The notes: generated by a model from the sequence alone, not told the origin. A stretch of 64,000 nucleotides of DNA from an uncultured Lachnospiraceae bacterium (GCA_934402055.1 CAKRTC010000001.1:62001-126000), one strand, 5' to 3'. Positions 23,978-33,214 are shown, numbered from the stretch's first letter. Made by a program: numbers and translations.

Positions 23978-25266
23978 AGACTGTAAAAAACAAAAAAACA
24001 AGGCTGCCGATAACAAAGTATATAAGAGCATATGGCAGAAAAACGAAGTTCTCAAAGGCTCAGCTGATCTGTATCACAGTTACTGCGGTAATGAGCCTGC
24101 TCGCGGCATTTGTATCGGGGAAGGAACATTATCTGGGCGCTGACGGAAGCATAGACAGAGCTGCACCGGGAGGTTCCGATAAGATCTATGAACTGATAGT
24201 CGGCGGTATAGATAAGGGTACGAGCCGTATAAGTGTTAATGTATCACCGAGAGAGTTTGGAGAAGATGAGGCGGAGGCAATATGCGAGGAGCTGATGGAG
24301 AATCTATCCTTGTATATATGCGGAGATAATACCGGGCTTGATGAGCTTAGATACGATCTCAAACTGAAAAGGAGCATACCGGGATATAACGGAGTAAGGA
24401 TAAGCTGGTATCCAGAGGATCCTGAACTTATATCGGACAGCGGAAAGCTGAACAATTACGGGCTGGAGGAAGCTGTAGATACTGTAATTACGGTAGTGCT
24501 TAAAGCCGGTGAATACAGAAGCTCATATGCTCTGCCTGTGACCGTATACCCCGCGGATGCGGCAGAGTCGGATCCACAGGAGCTAAAGGAGCTGCTGGGA
24601 GAAGCGATAAACAACGCTGATGAGGAACAAAAATATGATTCGAGAATTATTCTTCCGAAGGAAATAGCAGGCAGGGTCATTTCGTATACGGAGCCGAAAT
24701 CAGCCGGATGGATAAAAATAGCCTTTATGGGAATATTTGCAACAGTACTCCTGGGACTGAAACCCGAGCAGGACAGACGGAAACGCATTAAAGAAAGAGA
24801 GCGTGAGCTTATGCTGGATTATTCCGATATAGTTTCAAAGCTTGCCATATACATAGGCGCAGGTATGACTGTGTCAAATGCGTGGTGCAGGATAGGTGAT
24901 AATTATCTTGACAGTCTGGCAAAGGGGATCACGGAGCCGAGAGCTGCCTATGAAGAGCTTGTTAAAACAAGCAGGGAGCTCAGGCAGGGCGTGGCGGAGC
25001 AGAAGGCTTATTCTGATTTTGCCGGAAGATGCTCGCTAAGCAGTTACCTTAAGCTTGTTTCATTACTTGAACAAAACCGGAAGACAGGCGATTCAAGACT
25101 GAGACTTGCCCTGCTGCAGGAGGCAAGAGAAGCCTTCGATCAGAGAAAAAATACGGCACGGCAGCTAGGAGAAGAAGCCGGAACGAAGCTTATGCTTCCG
25201 CTTATCATATCACTTATCACAGTTATGATAACGGTTGCCGTTCCGGCAATGATGACACTGTTGTAG
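23974..25266 (+). CDS. tadC: TadC-like membrane protein with a large extra N-terminal domain
   Basis: 430 residues, starting at GTG 23974 inside the tadB stop. A first membrane segment (about 30-48) is followed by roughly 195 residues of probably extracytoplasmic domain, a second membrane segment (about 246-262), the T2SS F domain (about 285-405, with IYIGAGMTVSNAW) and a last helix (about 410-430). Ordinary TadC proteins are near 300 residues and lack this exported insert. The F domain identifies it; the insert's role is unknown. Confidence 0.82.
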   Translation: MKTVKNKKTRLPITKYIRAYGRKTKFSKAQLICITVTAVMSLLAAFVSGKEHYLGADGSIDRAAPGGSDKIYELIVGGIDKGTSRISVNVSPREFGEDEAEAICEELMENLSLYICGDNTGLDELRYDLKLKRSIPGYNGVRISWYPEDPELISDSGKLNNYGLEEAVDTVITVVLKAGEYRSSYALPVTVYPADAAESDPQELKELLGEAINNADEEQKYDSRIILPKEIAGRVISYTEPKSAGWIKIAFMGIFATVLLGLKPEQDRRKRIKERERELMLDYSDIVSKLAIYIGAGMTVSNAWCRIGDNYLDSLAKGITEPRAAYEELVKTSRELRQGVAEQKAYSDFAGRCSLSSYLKLVSLLEQNRKTGDSRLRLALLQEAREAFDQRKNTARQLGEEAGTKLMLPLIISLITVMITVAVPAMMTLL

Positions 25267-25343
25267 AGGAGCCTCAGATAATACTTAAACAGCCGCAACA
25301 GGCTGAAAATAAAGGATAAAAATCAAGGAAAGAGGTAAGCAAA

Positions 25344-25538
25344 ATGATAAACATGATCAGGTTTATGGGAATTAATGCAAAACGTCTTATTAAGGATGAA
25401 AGGGGCGTGGGGGTTATCGAGGTAGTATTGATCTTGGTTGTTTTGATAGGTCTTGTTGCCGTTTTTAAGACGCAGATAAACGAATTGCTTACCAAGATAT
25501 TCGGAAGCATAAGCTCAATGTCAAACGATATCCTGTAA
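25344..25538 (+). CDS. Flp1-type major pilin
   Basis: 64 residues. A basic N-terminal leader ends at KDERGVGVIEVVLILVVLIGL, the Flp1-like pilin signature with Gly at the cleavage site and Glu five residues into the mature helix. The mature pilin would be about 43 residues, mostly one hydrophobic helix. It is processed by an A24 peptidase and assembled by TadABC. A small hairpin CAGCC-GCAACA-GGCTG (25290-25305) lies just upstream, followed by an AGAGG site. Confidence 0.9.
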   Translation: MINMIRFMGINAKRLIKDERGVGVIEVVLILVVLIGLVAVFKTQINELLTKIFGSISSMSNDIL

Positions 25539-25541
25539 ATT

Positions 25542-27530
25542 ATGGCTGCAAGTGATGAGAGGACAACTAAAGCAGCAAAGATTGGAGCGAAGGATAACGC
25601 AGCGGAGATATCTGTATTTTTTGCGTTGATAACGGCGATAATTGCGGCAATGCTCTTGCTTATCCTGGAGTCGGCACGAATTCAGGGAAGCAGATTATAT
25701 ATGACTGTTGCGGCCAATTCATCTATAGATTCTTTGTTCTCTCAGTATCACAGAAAGCTGTGGGACGAGTATCGTATGCTGGGACTTGAGCATTATGCGA
25801 CAGATCAGTTAAGTGATGAGATGTCGGATTTTATCAGACCTTATTTTGAGGCAGATAATATGTATCCTATGAAGCTTGATGAAATAAGCATAAAGGATAT
25901 GAAGCTCCTGACAGAGGATAATGCCGGGCATTACGAAAAAGAGATAATCGACTATATGCATTACGGTATAGCTGCAACAGTGATGAGTCTGCTCGAAGCG
26001 GATGATATAGAGCTGAATATCAGAGAAGGAAGCTCGGTAGACGGACTTTCGGATATATATGAGGGACATGGCAGAGAGGCGATGAGGCTTGAGGAGGCTA
26101 TAGAGGATATAGGAGAATGTCTGGCTGATATATCGGATCATGCAAAAAGAGCGGATGCATGTCTCAGGGCTTACAATGGCAGAGCCTTTATAAGCGAAGC
26201 GCGTCAAATGCAAAAGCTCTCGGAAAAAATACCGGATCTTGTCGATAAGTATGTAAGGCAAGCGGAACGTATGGAGGCGGGACTTGCTGCGTCAAGAAGT
26301 AAGCTTGATTCCGAACTGGATAATGGCAATATAAGTCAAAGTGCGTGGGAAGCCATAGACAATGATATAGCCGAGTATGAGAGTTATGTATCTGAAGACG
26401 GAATGAGAAGAAGCGAGATAAGCGGATTCGGAGAAAGAGCGGACAGAAATATAGAATTGCTGGATGAGCTTATAGAGGAGGCCGAGGAGATTGAGGAATA
26501 TATAGAGGATTGGGAGCCGGAGGATGAGGATGATGAGCTTGACAAAGAGAGTCTGTGGGCACCGGTCATGTCGCATTTCCATAGTTTTGATGAGATATCG
26601 ATAGGAGCAAAGTACGGAATTCAGGATAAGGAAACGGAGGCAAAGCTGGAGGATGTCAAGACGCTTATAAACGGAGAACTTTTGAAGCTGGTATTGCCTG
26701 CAGGGGCAAGGCTTGATACCAAAGTCTATGATATGGGAGAAAAGCCGTCGGATACTTCATTTTCCGAATCGAAAAGCTTAAGCGCTCCTGTTACAGACAG
26801 GATATATATAGCCGAATACACGGCCTCATTTATGGATTACTTCGGAAGAGGCAGCTATGATACAGACTCAAAGCAAACCGGAAGCGGAAGAAATGAGATA
26901 GAGTACATACTCTTCGGAAGAGATAATGATACAGATAATCTCAACGAAGCGGTGTCTAAGCTTGTAAAGATACGTTCCGGGCTGAATCTTATATATTTGT
27001 ACAGAGACAGCGTAAAGAGAAATGAGGCAAGGACCCTTGCGATATCAATAACAGGAGCAGCAGGACTTACTCCACTTGTAACAGTAGTGAGCTTTATGAT
27101 CATGAGTATTTGGGCATTGGCGCAGGCGGTTTGTGATATTAAGCTCCTGCTTGCAGGCGGAAAGGTAGCTCTTATGCATGATTCGGAAAGCTTTACCTTA
27201 AGTCTCAGCGGGCTGCTGTCTTTTTCGGAAGTGCTGTCGAACTCAGAACCTGACAAAAAAGGAGGAGGCTTTAAATATATAGATTATCTTAAGATGCTGC
27301 TTTTCTTTGATCAGGATACAAAACAGGATTACAGATCAATGGACATCATGCAGATGAATATGCGAATGACACAGCCGGACTTTTTGATGAACAGATTGGT
27401 TTATTCCCTCGGTGCTGAGGTAAAGCTACATTCGGGACATGTATTTTCAAGGCTCGGGATAGTAAGAGCACAGGGGACAGATGCGGGAGATACTTACGAT
27501 ATGAAAGTTTCCACTGCATACAGCTATTAG
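25542..27530 (+). CDS. DUF5702-like pilus-locus protein
   Basis: 662 residues. An N-terminal membrane helix (AEISVFFALITAIIAAMLLLI, about 23-43) followed by ESARIQGSRLYMTVAANSSIDSLF is the hallmark of DUF5702 and resembles TadG-type pseudopilins. A long acidic, helix-rich and partly coiled-coil region (about 60-330) includes a Glu/Asp-rich stretch near 310-330, and a hydrophobic segment lies near 505-535. In related clostridia such a gene sits between the pilin and TadE genes. The role is unknown; it may be a minor tip or wall-spanning component. It starts three bases after the pilin stop. Confidence 0.8.
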   Translation: MAASDERTTKAAKIGAKDNAAEISVFFALITAIIAAMLLLILESARIQGSRLYMTVAANSSIDSLFSQYHRKLWDEYRMLGLEHYATDQLSDEMSDFIRPYFEADNMYPMKLDEISIKDMKLLTEDNAGHYEKEIIDYMHYGIAATVMSLLEADDIELNIREGSSVDGLSDIYEGHGREAMRLEEAIEDIGECLADISDHAKRADACLRAYNGRAFISEARQMQKLSEKIPDLVDKYVRQAERMEAGLAASRSKLDSELDNGNISQSAWEAIDNDIAEYESYVSEDGMRRSEISGFGERADRNIELLDELIEEAEEIEEYIEDWEPEDEDDELDKESLWAPVMSHFHSFDEISIGAKYGIQDKETEAKLEDVKTLINGELLKLVLPAGARLDTKVYDMGEKPSDTSFSESKSLSAPVTDRIYIAEYTASFMDYFGRGSYDTDSKQTGSGRNEIEYILFGRDNDTDNLNEAVSKLVKIRSGLNLIYLYRDSVKRNEARTLAISITGAAGLTPLVTVVSFMIMSIWALAQAVCDIKLLLAGGKVALMHDSESFTLSLSGLLSFSEVLSNSEPDKKGGGFKYIDYLKMLLFFDQDTKQDYRSMDIMQMNMRMTQPDFLMNRLVYSLGAEVKLHSGHVFSRLGIVRAQGTDAGDTYDMKVSTAYSY

Positions 27531-27574
27531 AAAAGCCGATCATATTGAATTTTGCCAGAGAAAGGAGGAGAGGT

Positions 27575-28591
27575 GTGTTTCGTAAAGACGGTATGGGCAT
27601 CGGTATCAGGCTCATTAAGCTACCAAATGATCAAAAAAATAATACAGAAAGGATATCGACCGGACAGAACAATCACCGCAAAGTGAAAATGAATAGGAAC
27701 TCCGTATCGATGCTTTCTTACAAGAATTTCGGAACATGCCTCTCCTCCCTTCTTAAAAGCAGACATGCCGGTCTTAGCATTGAAGCAGCAATAGTACTTC
27801 CTCTGTTTATATTTATGATGTTTATTCTTATGTTTCCGTTAAAGGTGATGGAGGATGAGCGCAGGCTCCAAAATACTTTGGAGACAGTAGGAAAACAGCT
27901 TGCTTCGGCAGAGTATATAAAAGACATAGGCGAAGACATGATAAAAAAAGATGACGCCGGGAACGGATTGATCGGGGATATGATCTATGGCATAGAAGCC
28001 GGTGTAGGCTTCGGCACGATACTTTCAAAGACTTCAGAGCTGAAAAGCGTTCACGGGGCTTTTTTTACGGATGATACTTCAGTATTTTCCGGTGATGATG
28101 AGGCTATGTTTCATGCTGTGCTTAAGTATAAGATCAGCCTGCCGTTTTCAATATATTCCATTAGGAGTATGGAGCAAACGTCAATCGTCAACAGAAGGGC
28201 ATGGATCGGATCAAAAGGCGGAAGGGGAAGAAGTAAATATGGTGATGAAACAGATCCTGATGCAGCAAAAGACGAGGATCGTATAGTTTATCTCGGCAAG
28301 ACCTCGACGGTATACCATGACGATCCTAAGTGTCACTATCTGAGTAATGTCATGAAGAGTACAGATGCTTCGCATATCGGGGCACTTCGCAACGAAAACG
28401 GTGCAAAATATCATGCATGTCCGAGCTGTAAGCCGGGTAAAAACGGAACTGTATACTATTTTGCAAGCGGAACGGCATACCATTCGTCTGAGTCCTGCAA
28501 GGCGATAAGTTCATATTCAAGGGCAGTCCGTCTGAGCGAGGTAGGCGATATGAGAGCCTGCTCATATTGCGGGAAAAAACATGCTTCATAG
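27575..28591 (+). CDS. TadE-like pseudopilin fused to tandem Cys-rich (YHxxxxC) modules
   Basis: 338 residues. GTG 27575 has an excellent AAAGGAGG site (27561-27568) 6 bases upstream; a TTG at 27545 and an ATG at 27689 are less likely. After about 60 basic residues comes the TadE-type helix (HAGLSIEAAIVLPLFIFMMF). The C-terminal quarter has two short Cys/His modules: one with VYHDDPKCHYL...YHACPSCKPG, the other with AYHSSESCKAI...ACSYCGKKH. Each places a YHxxxxC before a CxxC, as in small zinc-ribbon-like modules at the end of other exported clostridial proteins. Export and metal binding are inferences. Confidence 0.8.
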   Translation: MFRKDGMGIGIRLIKLPNDQKNNTERISTGQNNHRKVKMNRNSVSMLSYKNFGTCLSSLLKSRHAGLSIEAAIVLPLFIFMMFILMFPLKVMEDERRLQNTLETVGKQLASAEYIKDIGEDMIKKDDAGNGLIGDMIYGIEAGVGFGTILSKTSELKSVHGAFFTDDTSVFSGDDEAMFHAVLKYKISLPFSIYSIRSMEQTSIVNRRAWIGSKGGRGRSKYGDETDPDAAKDEDRIVYLGKTSTVYHDDPKCHYLSNVMKSTDASHIGALRNENGAKYHACPSCKPGKNGTVYYFASGTAYHSSESCKAISSYSRAVRLSEVGDMRACSYCGKKHAS

Positions 28592-28600
28592 GAGATAGGG

Positions 28601-29062
28601 ATGAATATCGGGAACAAACTTGTATTTATAATACTAGGATCGTATAGCTTGTTATCGGCGTATGAAGACATAAGGCACAGAGAGATAAGCCTGCTGCAGG
28701 CATTTATATTTGCTGTTACAGGCAGCATATTTACCTTGCTGAACCATAGAGTGATGAGCGATACCTTGGCTGCATTTATACCGGCAATCGTAATATATGC
28801 GCTTTCAAAGCTTACAAGGGGAAGTGTCGGAACGGGAGATGCGATATTTACAGGAGTATGTGCTTTTTATCTGGATTGTATAAGCCTCTGTGTCTGCATT
28901 GCCTTTGCATGGGGAATGTGCGCGATCACTTCGCTGGTAATTATAGCTTCGGGCTGTATGAAGGCGGGAACACGATATAAATATTGCAGGGGACTGCCTT
29001 TTGTTGCATACATGCTGCCGCCGATATCGATAATATGTTTCAGAGCTTTATACGGTATGTAA
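28601..29062 (+). CDS. Second A24 prepilin peptidase
   Basis: 153 residues, starting after GGAGATAGGG. The catalytic aspartates appear in YEDIRHREI and in the canonical GTGDA loop (GSVGTGDAIFTG); there are about five membrane segments. It differs from the TadV copy at 20451, whose loop is GGAD. Having two peptidases in one tad locus suggests separate handling of the Flp1 pilin and the TadE-like proteins. It lies between two TadE-like genes. Confidence 0.87.
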   Translation: MNIGNKLVFIILGSYSLLSAYEDIRHREISLLQAFIFAVTGSIFTLLNHRVMSDTLAAFIPAIVIYALSKLTRGSVGTGDAIFTGVCAFYLDCISLCVCIAFAWGMCAITSLVIIASGCMKAGTRYKYCRGLPFVAYMLPPISIICFRALYGM

Positions 29063-29179
29063 GTGTGCAGGAAAGAGGAGAAATCACAAGTCTGCATACA
29101 ATATTCCGGTTGTATTGAAGCATGATTTAAAAGAAACGGAGCATGGGCATTCGGCTTCAGAAATGCTCATACATGAAAT

Positions 29180-29590
29180 ATGACAAAACAGAAATCTTTG
29201 AAAGAAATAAAACTGAGAGGCAGCATGACTATAGAGGCTTCGCTGGTCATGCCGATAGTGCTTATTTCCATAGTAGCTATGATAGTGGCAGGCTTTAAGC
29301 TGCATGACATCGTTATAGGCAATATGACCGCAAATGAGGCAGCAGAGCTGTACAATCATCTGCCGGAGGAAGCAATGGATGCTGCGGCGGTAGAAAGCTA
29401 TGGTGAGGCGAGGCTGGCAAAGACCTTGTCGGGGATGGGGTATTCGATAAATATTGAGGAATACAAGGAAGGCAGCAGGGTGAGACTCAGTACGGAAAAA
29501 GACGAGCGAGTGTATGAAGATGCCGGAAGCCGTCCGGAAAAACTGATGCGGAAACTGACTATTGTCGATGCGTTTGCAGATAAAAAGTAG
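29180..29590 (+). CDS. TadE-like pseudopilin
   Basis: 136 residues. A short basic leader is followed by GSMTIEASLVMPIVLISIVAMIV, the TadE pattern with Glu five residues into the helix, and an exported domain of about 95 residues. It may be a minor pilin subunit. The ATG at 29180 lacks a clear ribosome-binding site; ATG 29225 has GAGAGG upstream but would lose the leader, so I keep 29180. The stop is 23 bases before the next chosen start. Confidence 0.82.
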   Translation: MTKQKSLKEIKLRGSMTIEASLVMPIVLISIVAMIVAGFKLHDIVIGNMTANEAAELYNHLPEEAMDAAAVESYGEARLAKTLSGMGYSINIEEYKEGSRVRLSTEKDERVYEDAGSRPEKLMRKLTIVDAFADKK

Positions 29591-29613
29591 TGAGAATGAT
29601 AGGGAGGAAGACT

Positions 29614-30654
29614 ATGAACAGTCGAATTGAGAATACATCCTCGGGAAGATTTCTCTACATAGAAACATGTTCGGATGAAAATGACTTTGAGACAAAAATG
29701 GCCGAAGCAATATCAAATGCCGGAATCCTCACGCCGAATTCCGTGTTTGCTTACGGAAGTTTATGTCTGGAATATAATATAAGCGGGTTTATAAGCCTTG
29801 ACGAATTCCTTCTTAATGCATCGCTTAAGGAAGAAGATATCGGTTCTATAATGATACAGCTTGCTGCTGCGGCAGATACGGTCAGAAACTATCTGCTGGA
29901 TGAGGAAAGTCTGCTGCTTGCAAGTGACAGAATATTCATAGATAAGGATAAAAAACAGATAAAGATATGTGTGCTGCCGAATTACTGCGGAGACTTCGAA
30001 GCTTCGCTTAAAGAGCTGATAATCAAACTTATTATGAATACAGATCAGGAAGATAACAATGCCGTTAAACTTGGGTTCAGACTGCTTAAGTCAACGGCAG
30101 ATCCTGATTTTAGATTACATGATGTATTGGAGGCTATGTCAGACAGGAAAAGCGTAAAGCCCGAAAGTTTAAAGGGAAATGTCAAACCTGAAACCTCGAT
30201 TTTAAAAGCTGCGGAGTTCAGCGGAGAAAATACGATATCCCCTGATAAATGTACCGACAAGGAGGAAGTAATAAGGGAGAGAAATAAAAGGTTTCATTCA
30301 GATTTTAGCGGTGACATCTGTGAGCGGAATTTGACTGCCGATGGGTCAGACAGTGCGGATAATGAAACATATAAGCAGGATGCGTTTACAGACAGAACTT
30401 ACGGATACTCATATGAGCAGGAAGCCGATAAGGAAGAATCGGAAGAGGAAAACTCTTCAAGGGTCAGACTAAAGGACAGCTTATCGGGGATGCTTATATC
30501 GGAGGCTATATTGATAGCTGCGGCAGTGGTCATATTTCTGGTAAAGGGTAAGAGCATGCTTATTCGTCTGCTGCCGATATATCTGGTTATAGCAGCTTGC
30601 GTATGTGTATATTATGTCGTAAGCTACATATTGAAGAGAAAAGCCGAGGCTTAA
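29614..30654 (+). CDS. DUF6382-like membrane protein of the tad locus
   Basis: 346 residues, starting at ATG 29614 behind AGGGAGG (29601-29607); upstream in-frame starts precede that site. The N-terminal domain (about 1-165) begins RFLYIETCSDENDFETKM and carries the NISGFISLDEFLLN segment of DUF6382 proteins. A charged linker (about 180-290) is followed by two adjacent membrane segments (about 300-340). Many relatives end in a phosphothreonine-binding FHA domain, which is absent here: the protein stops after a short basic tail. A cytoplasmic regulatory or scaffold role is a guess. Confidence 0.72.
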   Translation: MNSRIENTSSGRFLYIETCSDENDFETKMAEAISNAGILTPNSVFAYGSLCLEYNISGFISLDEFLLNASLKEEDIGSIMIQLAAAADTVRNYLLDEESLLLASDRIFIDKDKKQIKICVLPNYCGDFEASLKELIIKLIMNTDQEDNNAVKLGFRLLKSTADPDFRLHDVLEAMSDRKSVKPESLKGNVKPETSILKAAEFSGENTISPDKCTDKEEVIRERNKRFHSDFSGDICERNLTADGSDSADNETYKQDAFTDRTYGYSYEQEADKEESEEENSSRVRLKDSLSGMLISEAILIAAAVVIFLVKGKSMLIRLLPIYLVIAACVCVYYVVSYILKRKAEA

Positions 30655-30685
30655 GGTTAAGCTTGCCAGCAGGAGGCGCTCGAGC

Positions 30686-31690
30686 TTGGGAATTTCTTTT
30701 GATCCAACACATCACAATATGGAAGACGGTATAGCTATGAGTACTCCTGAAGTAAAAACAGAAGAGAAAAAAGAAACTGAGGAATTAAAAACACAGACCA
30801 AGTCTTATGCGGGAAAGATACTATTGTACACAGCTTTTCTGTTATTCGTTGTGATCATAACGATAATGGCAAAGCGAATGAGTATCGAAGAATATCGTTT
30901 TGTATCGGCAAAGGACAAATATATTGATTTTATCAAGACGGATGTTGCCGAAAGCATAAAGGGAATCGATGACAGGATAAGTAAGGTCTGCATAAGTGCG
31001 GAATGGGCAGAGTCAAATCCGCGTATTTATCAAGGACAAAAGTATGAGCTTAAGCTGAATGTCGAGATAGAGATGCCCAAAGAACGCAGCATTAATACAC
31101 AGGATATAGAAGCCATATTTTATCCGGTACGGGATAAGCTGCTAGAGCTTGAGGACGAATATATTAATGAACGCTGTCACATAAGCATGTACAGAAAGGA
31201 TGGGTATTGGTATTACAGAAATCGTCTGAGTGGGGAGGAGAGCAAAATCCCGCTTTTAAAGGAAGACATGATGCTTACAATAAAAACTACGGGACATTGC
31301 TTTGAAACAGACGGTAGAAGGATCACAGATACAGTAACGGGAATGTACTGGGAGAGATTCAGTAGTATCTATAGAGAATACGGAGATTATCCGCCTGAGG
31401 GTTATAAGTGGGTATCAGGGCAAACGATCCGGGAGGTGGATATAGCTGAGATTAACAGACGAAGTCGTGCCAAAGAGGAAGCCGAGAAAAAGAGGCAGGA
31501 GGAATTACGTAAAAATAAGAGCAGCATATCCTACGACAGCAATAAGGCTTATAAAAGCGTGGAGAGATATGATGCAGGCTTTGATGATGTCTATCTTGAT
31601 GGCGAATATGATGAGGAGCGTTATCAGAGGGATCAGGATTATGCCGATGGTGTGGATGATGCCATGGGTGAATTGGATGAGTGGTGGTAG
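30686..31690 (+). CDS. Single-pass membrane protein at the end of the tad locus
   Basis: 334 residues from TTG 30686, which has AGGAGG (30671-30676) 9 bases upstream; ATG 30719 is the alternative but lacks a site. One membrane segment (about 44-62) is followed by an exported domain of about 150 residues, a basic helix rich in Arg, Lys and Glu (about 250-275), and an acidic Asp/Tyr/Glu tail ending in DEWW. No family recognised. Its place as the last plus-strand gene before a strong hairpin suggests it belongs to the pilus operon. Confidence 0.72.
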   Translation: MGISFDPTHHNMEDGIAMSTPEVKTEEKKETEELKTQTKSYAGKILLYTAFLLFVVIITIMAKRMSIEEYRFVSAKDKYIDFIKTDVAESIKGIDDRISKVCISAEWAESNPRIYQGQKYELKLNVEIEMPKERSINTQDIEAIFYPVRDKLLELEDEYINERCHISMYRKDGYWYYRNRLSGEESKIPLLKEDMMLTIKTTGHCFETDGRRITDTVTGMYWERFSSIYREYGDYPPEGYKWVSGQTIREVDIAEINRRSRAKEEAEKKRQEELRKNKSSISYDSNKAYKSVERYDAGFDDVYLDGEYDEERYQRDQDYADGVDDAMGELDEWW

Positions 31691-31717
31691 ACCGAAATAT
31701 TGATAGTAAGTTGACTG

Positions 31718-31758
31718 ATCGCTGTTTGACATAGTTTGAAACTATGACAAACAGCGAT
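31718..31758 (+). terminator. Long hairpin after the tad locus
   Basis: Outer arms of 11 bases (31718-31728 with 31748-31758) and inner arms of 7 bases (31730-31736 with 31740-31746), separated by one A-A mismatch, leave a three-base loop. It probably ends the tad transcript, although only TTCTT follows. Confidence 0.65.
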
Positions 31759-31843
31759 TCTTAAGTATTATACTCATTAAAGTCTATGAAATATAATCTT
31801 GTCAAAACTTACTAAAACGATAGGCAAGGGAGATATAGATAAT

Positions 31844-32962
31844 ATGAGCAAGACAATTCCGTATAGATATGACATTGTGGGAAGTTTCCTCAGAACAGAT
31901 GCAATCAAGGAAGCAAGAGCAGAGTATGAGGCCGGCAAGATCACTGCAGAGCAGCTTGAAAAGGTTGAGGACAGTAATATTGAGAAGCTTGTTGAAGCAG
32001 AGAAGAAGGTAGGTCTCAAGGCTGTTACCGACGGAGAGTATCGCCGTTCATTCTGGCATCTGGATTTCCTCTGGGGACTTGAGGGCGTTGCCAAGGTAAA
32101 ATCAGAGCATTTCTCTGTAGCCTTCAAGGGTTTCCAGCCCAAAGCGGAAACACTTAAGATAGTCGGCAAGATAGATTTTCCGGAGGATCATCCGTTCCTT
32201 AAGCATTTCCGTTTCCTCAAGAATGTTGCCGGAGATGCCGAAGCAAAGCAGTGTATTCCTTCACCGTCTATGCTTCATCTTATCTGCTGTGTCAGAGAGG
32301 CGAATTATCAGCCTATAGATATCTATAAGGATGAGCAGAAGCTCTATGATGATATTGCAGCAGCATACAGCAAGGCTGTACTTGCTTTCTATAACGAGGG
32401 CTGCCGTTACCTTCAGCTTGATGATACCGCATGGGGCGAGTTCTGTTCAAAGGAAAAGAGAGAGGCCTATGCCGCAAGAGGACTTGATGTAGATGCTATT
32501 GCAAGAAAATATGTCGAGGTCATCAACAAGGTTATGGAGGCTAAGCCGGCAGACATGACTATTACTATGCATATCTGCAGAGGTAATTTCCGTTCAACAT
32601 GGTCATCTACAGGCGGATATGAGCCGGTTGCTGAGATACTCTTCGGACATTGCAATATAGACGGATTCTTCCTTGAGTATGATTCAGACAGAGCAGGCGG
32701 ATTTGAGCCGCTCAGATATATAGGCAAGCAGAAGGTGGTATTGGGACTTATTACTTCTAAGACACCGGAGCTTGAGGATAAGCAGGCAATAATCGACAGG
32801 ATCCATGAGGCGGCAAAGTATGTACCGCTCGATCAGCTTTCATTGAGCCCGCAGTGCGGATTTGCATCAACAGAGGAAGGTAATCTTCTTACCGAGGATC
32901 AGGAATGGGCTAAGCTTAAGCTTGTAAGAGAGATCTCGGATGAGGTATGGGGAGAGAACTGA
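31844..32962 (+). CDS. MetE C-terminal domain-like methyltransferase (YxjG/YxjH family)
   Basis: 372 residues, matching the short YxjG/YxjH proteins that contain only the catalytic half of cobalamin-independent methionine synthase. The N-terminal RYDIVGSFLRTDAIKEAR and the TDGEYRRSFWHLDFLWGLEG segment are typical; probable zinc ligands are His and Cys in MHICRGN and the Cys in LSPQCGF. It probably moves a methyl group to homocysteine or a related thiol. ATG 31844 follows GGGAGA. No S-box or T-box is visible upstream. A hairpin at 33017 follows. Confidence 0.9.
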   Translation: MSKTIPYRYDIVGSFLRTDAIKEARAEYEAGKITAEQLEKVEDSNIEKLVEAEKKVGLKAVTDGEYRRSFWHLDFLWGLEGVAKVKSEHFSVAFKGFQPKAETLKIVGKIDFPEDHPFLKHFRFLKNVAGDAEAKQCIPSPSMLHLICCVREANYQPIDIYKDEQKLYDDIAAAYSKAVLAFYNEGCRYLQLDDTAWGEFCSKEKREAYAARGLDVDAIARKYVEVINKVMEAKPADMTITMHICRGNFRSTWSSTGGYEPVAEILFGHCNIDGFFLEYDSDRAGGFEPLRYIGKQKVVLGLITSKTPELEDKQAIIDRIHEAAKYVPLDQLSLSPQCGFASTEEGNLLTEDQEWAKLKLVREISDEVWGEN

Positions 32963-33016
32963 TAATTCATACAGAGACAAGATCTAAGCGGATCAAACAA
33001 TAAATAAAAATAACAA

Positions 33017-33053
33017 CAAAGACCGATATTCGTAAGACGGGTATCGGTCTTTG
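33017..33053 (+). terminator. Hairpin after the MetE-like gene
   Basis: A perfect 12-bp stem CAAAGACCGATA/TATCGGTCTTTG (33017-33028 with 33042-33053). The stem ends in TTTG rather than a long T run, so termination strength is uncertain. Confidence 0.6.
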
Positions 33054-33187
33054 CGTATACACATTGATATGCCAAGATCATACGGCAGGTGTTTGTCTGT
33101 AAGCTTAATTTGATATATCTTCGGCTCTTTGATGTTATCAGGGATTTGGAATGATTGTGTAGAATGGTTAAAAAACAAATGATAAGA

Positions 33188-33214
33188 CCCATCACATTTC
33201 TCTTCTGTGATGGG
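33188..33214. terminator. Second hairpin in the gap before sbcD
   Basis: CCCATCACA (33188-33196) pairs with TGTGATGGG (33206-33214), followed by CCTTTA. It could end readthrough from the MetE-like gene. Confidence 0.45.

Noticed and set aside
26490..26560. Repetitive Glu/Asp codons in the DUF5702-like gene
   Set aside because: This is low-complexity coding sequence in a probable coiled coil, not a DNA repeat array.
31691..31843. S-box or T-box upstream of the MetE-like gene
   Set aside because: The only structure is the terminator-like hairpin at 31718; no aptamer or T-box motif is present.
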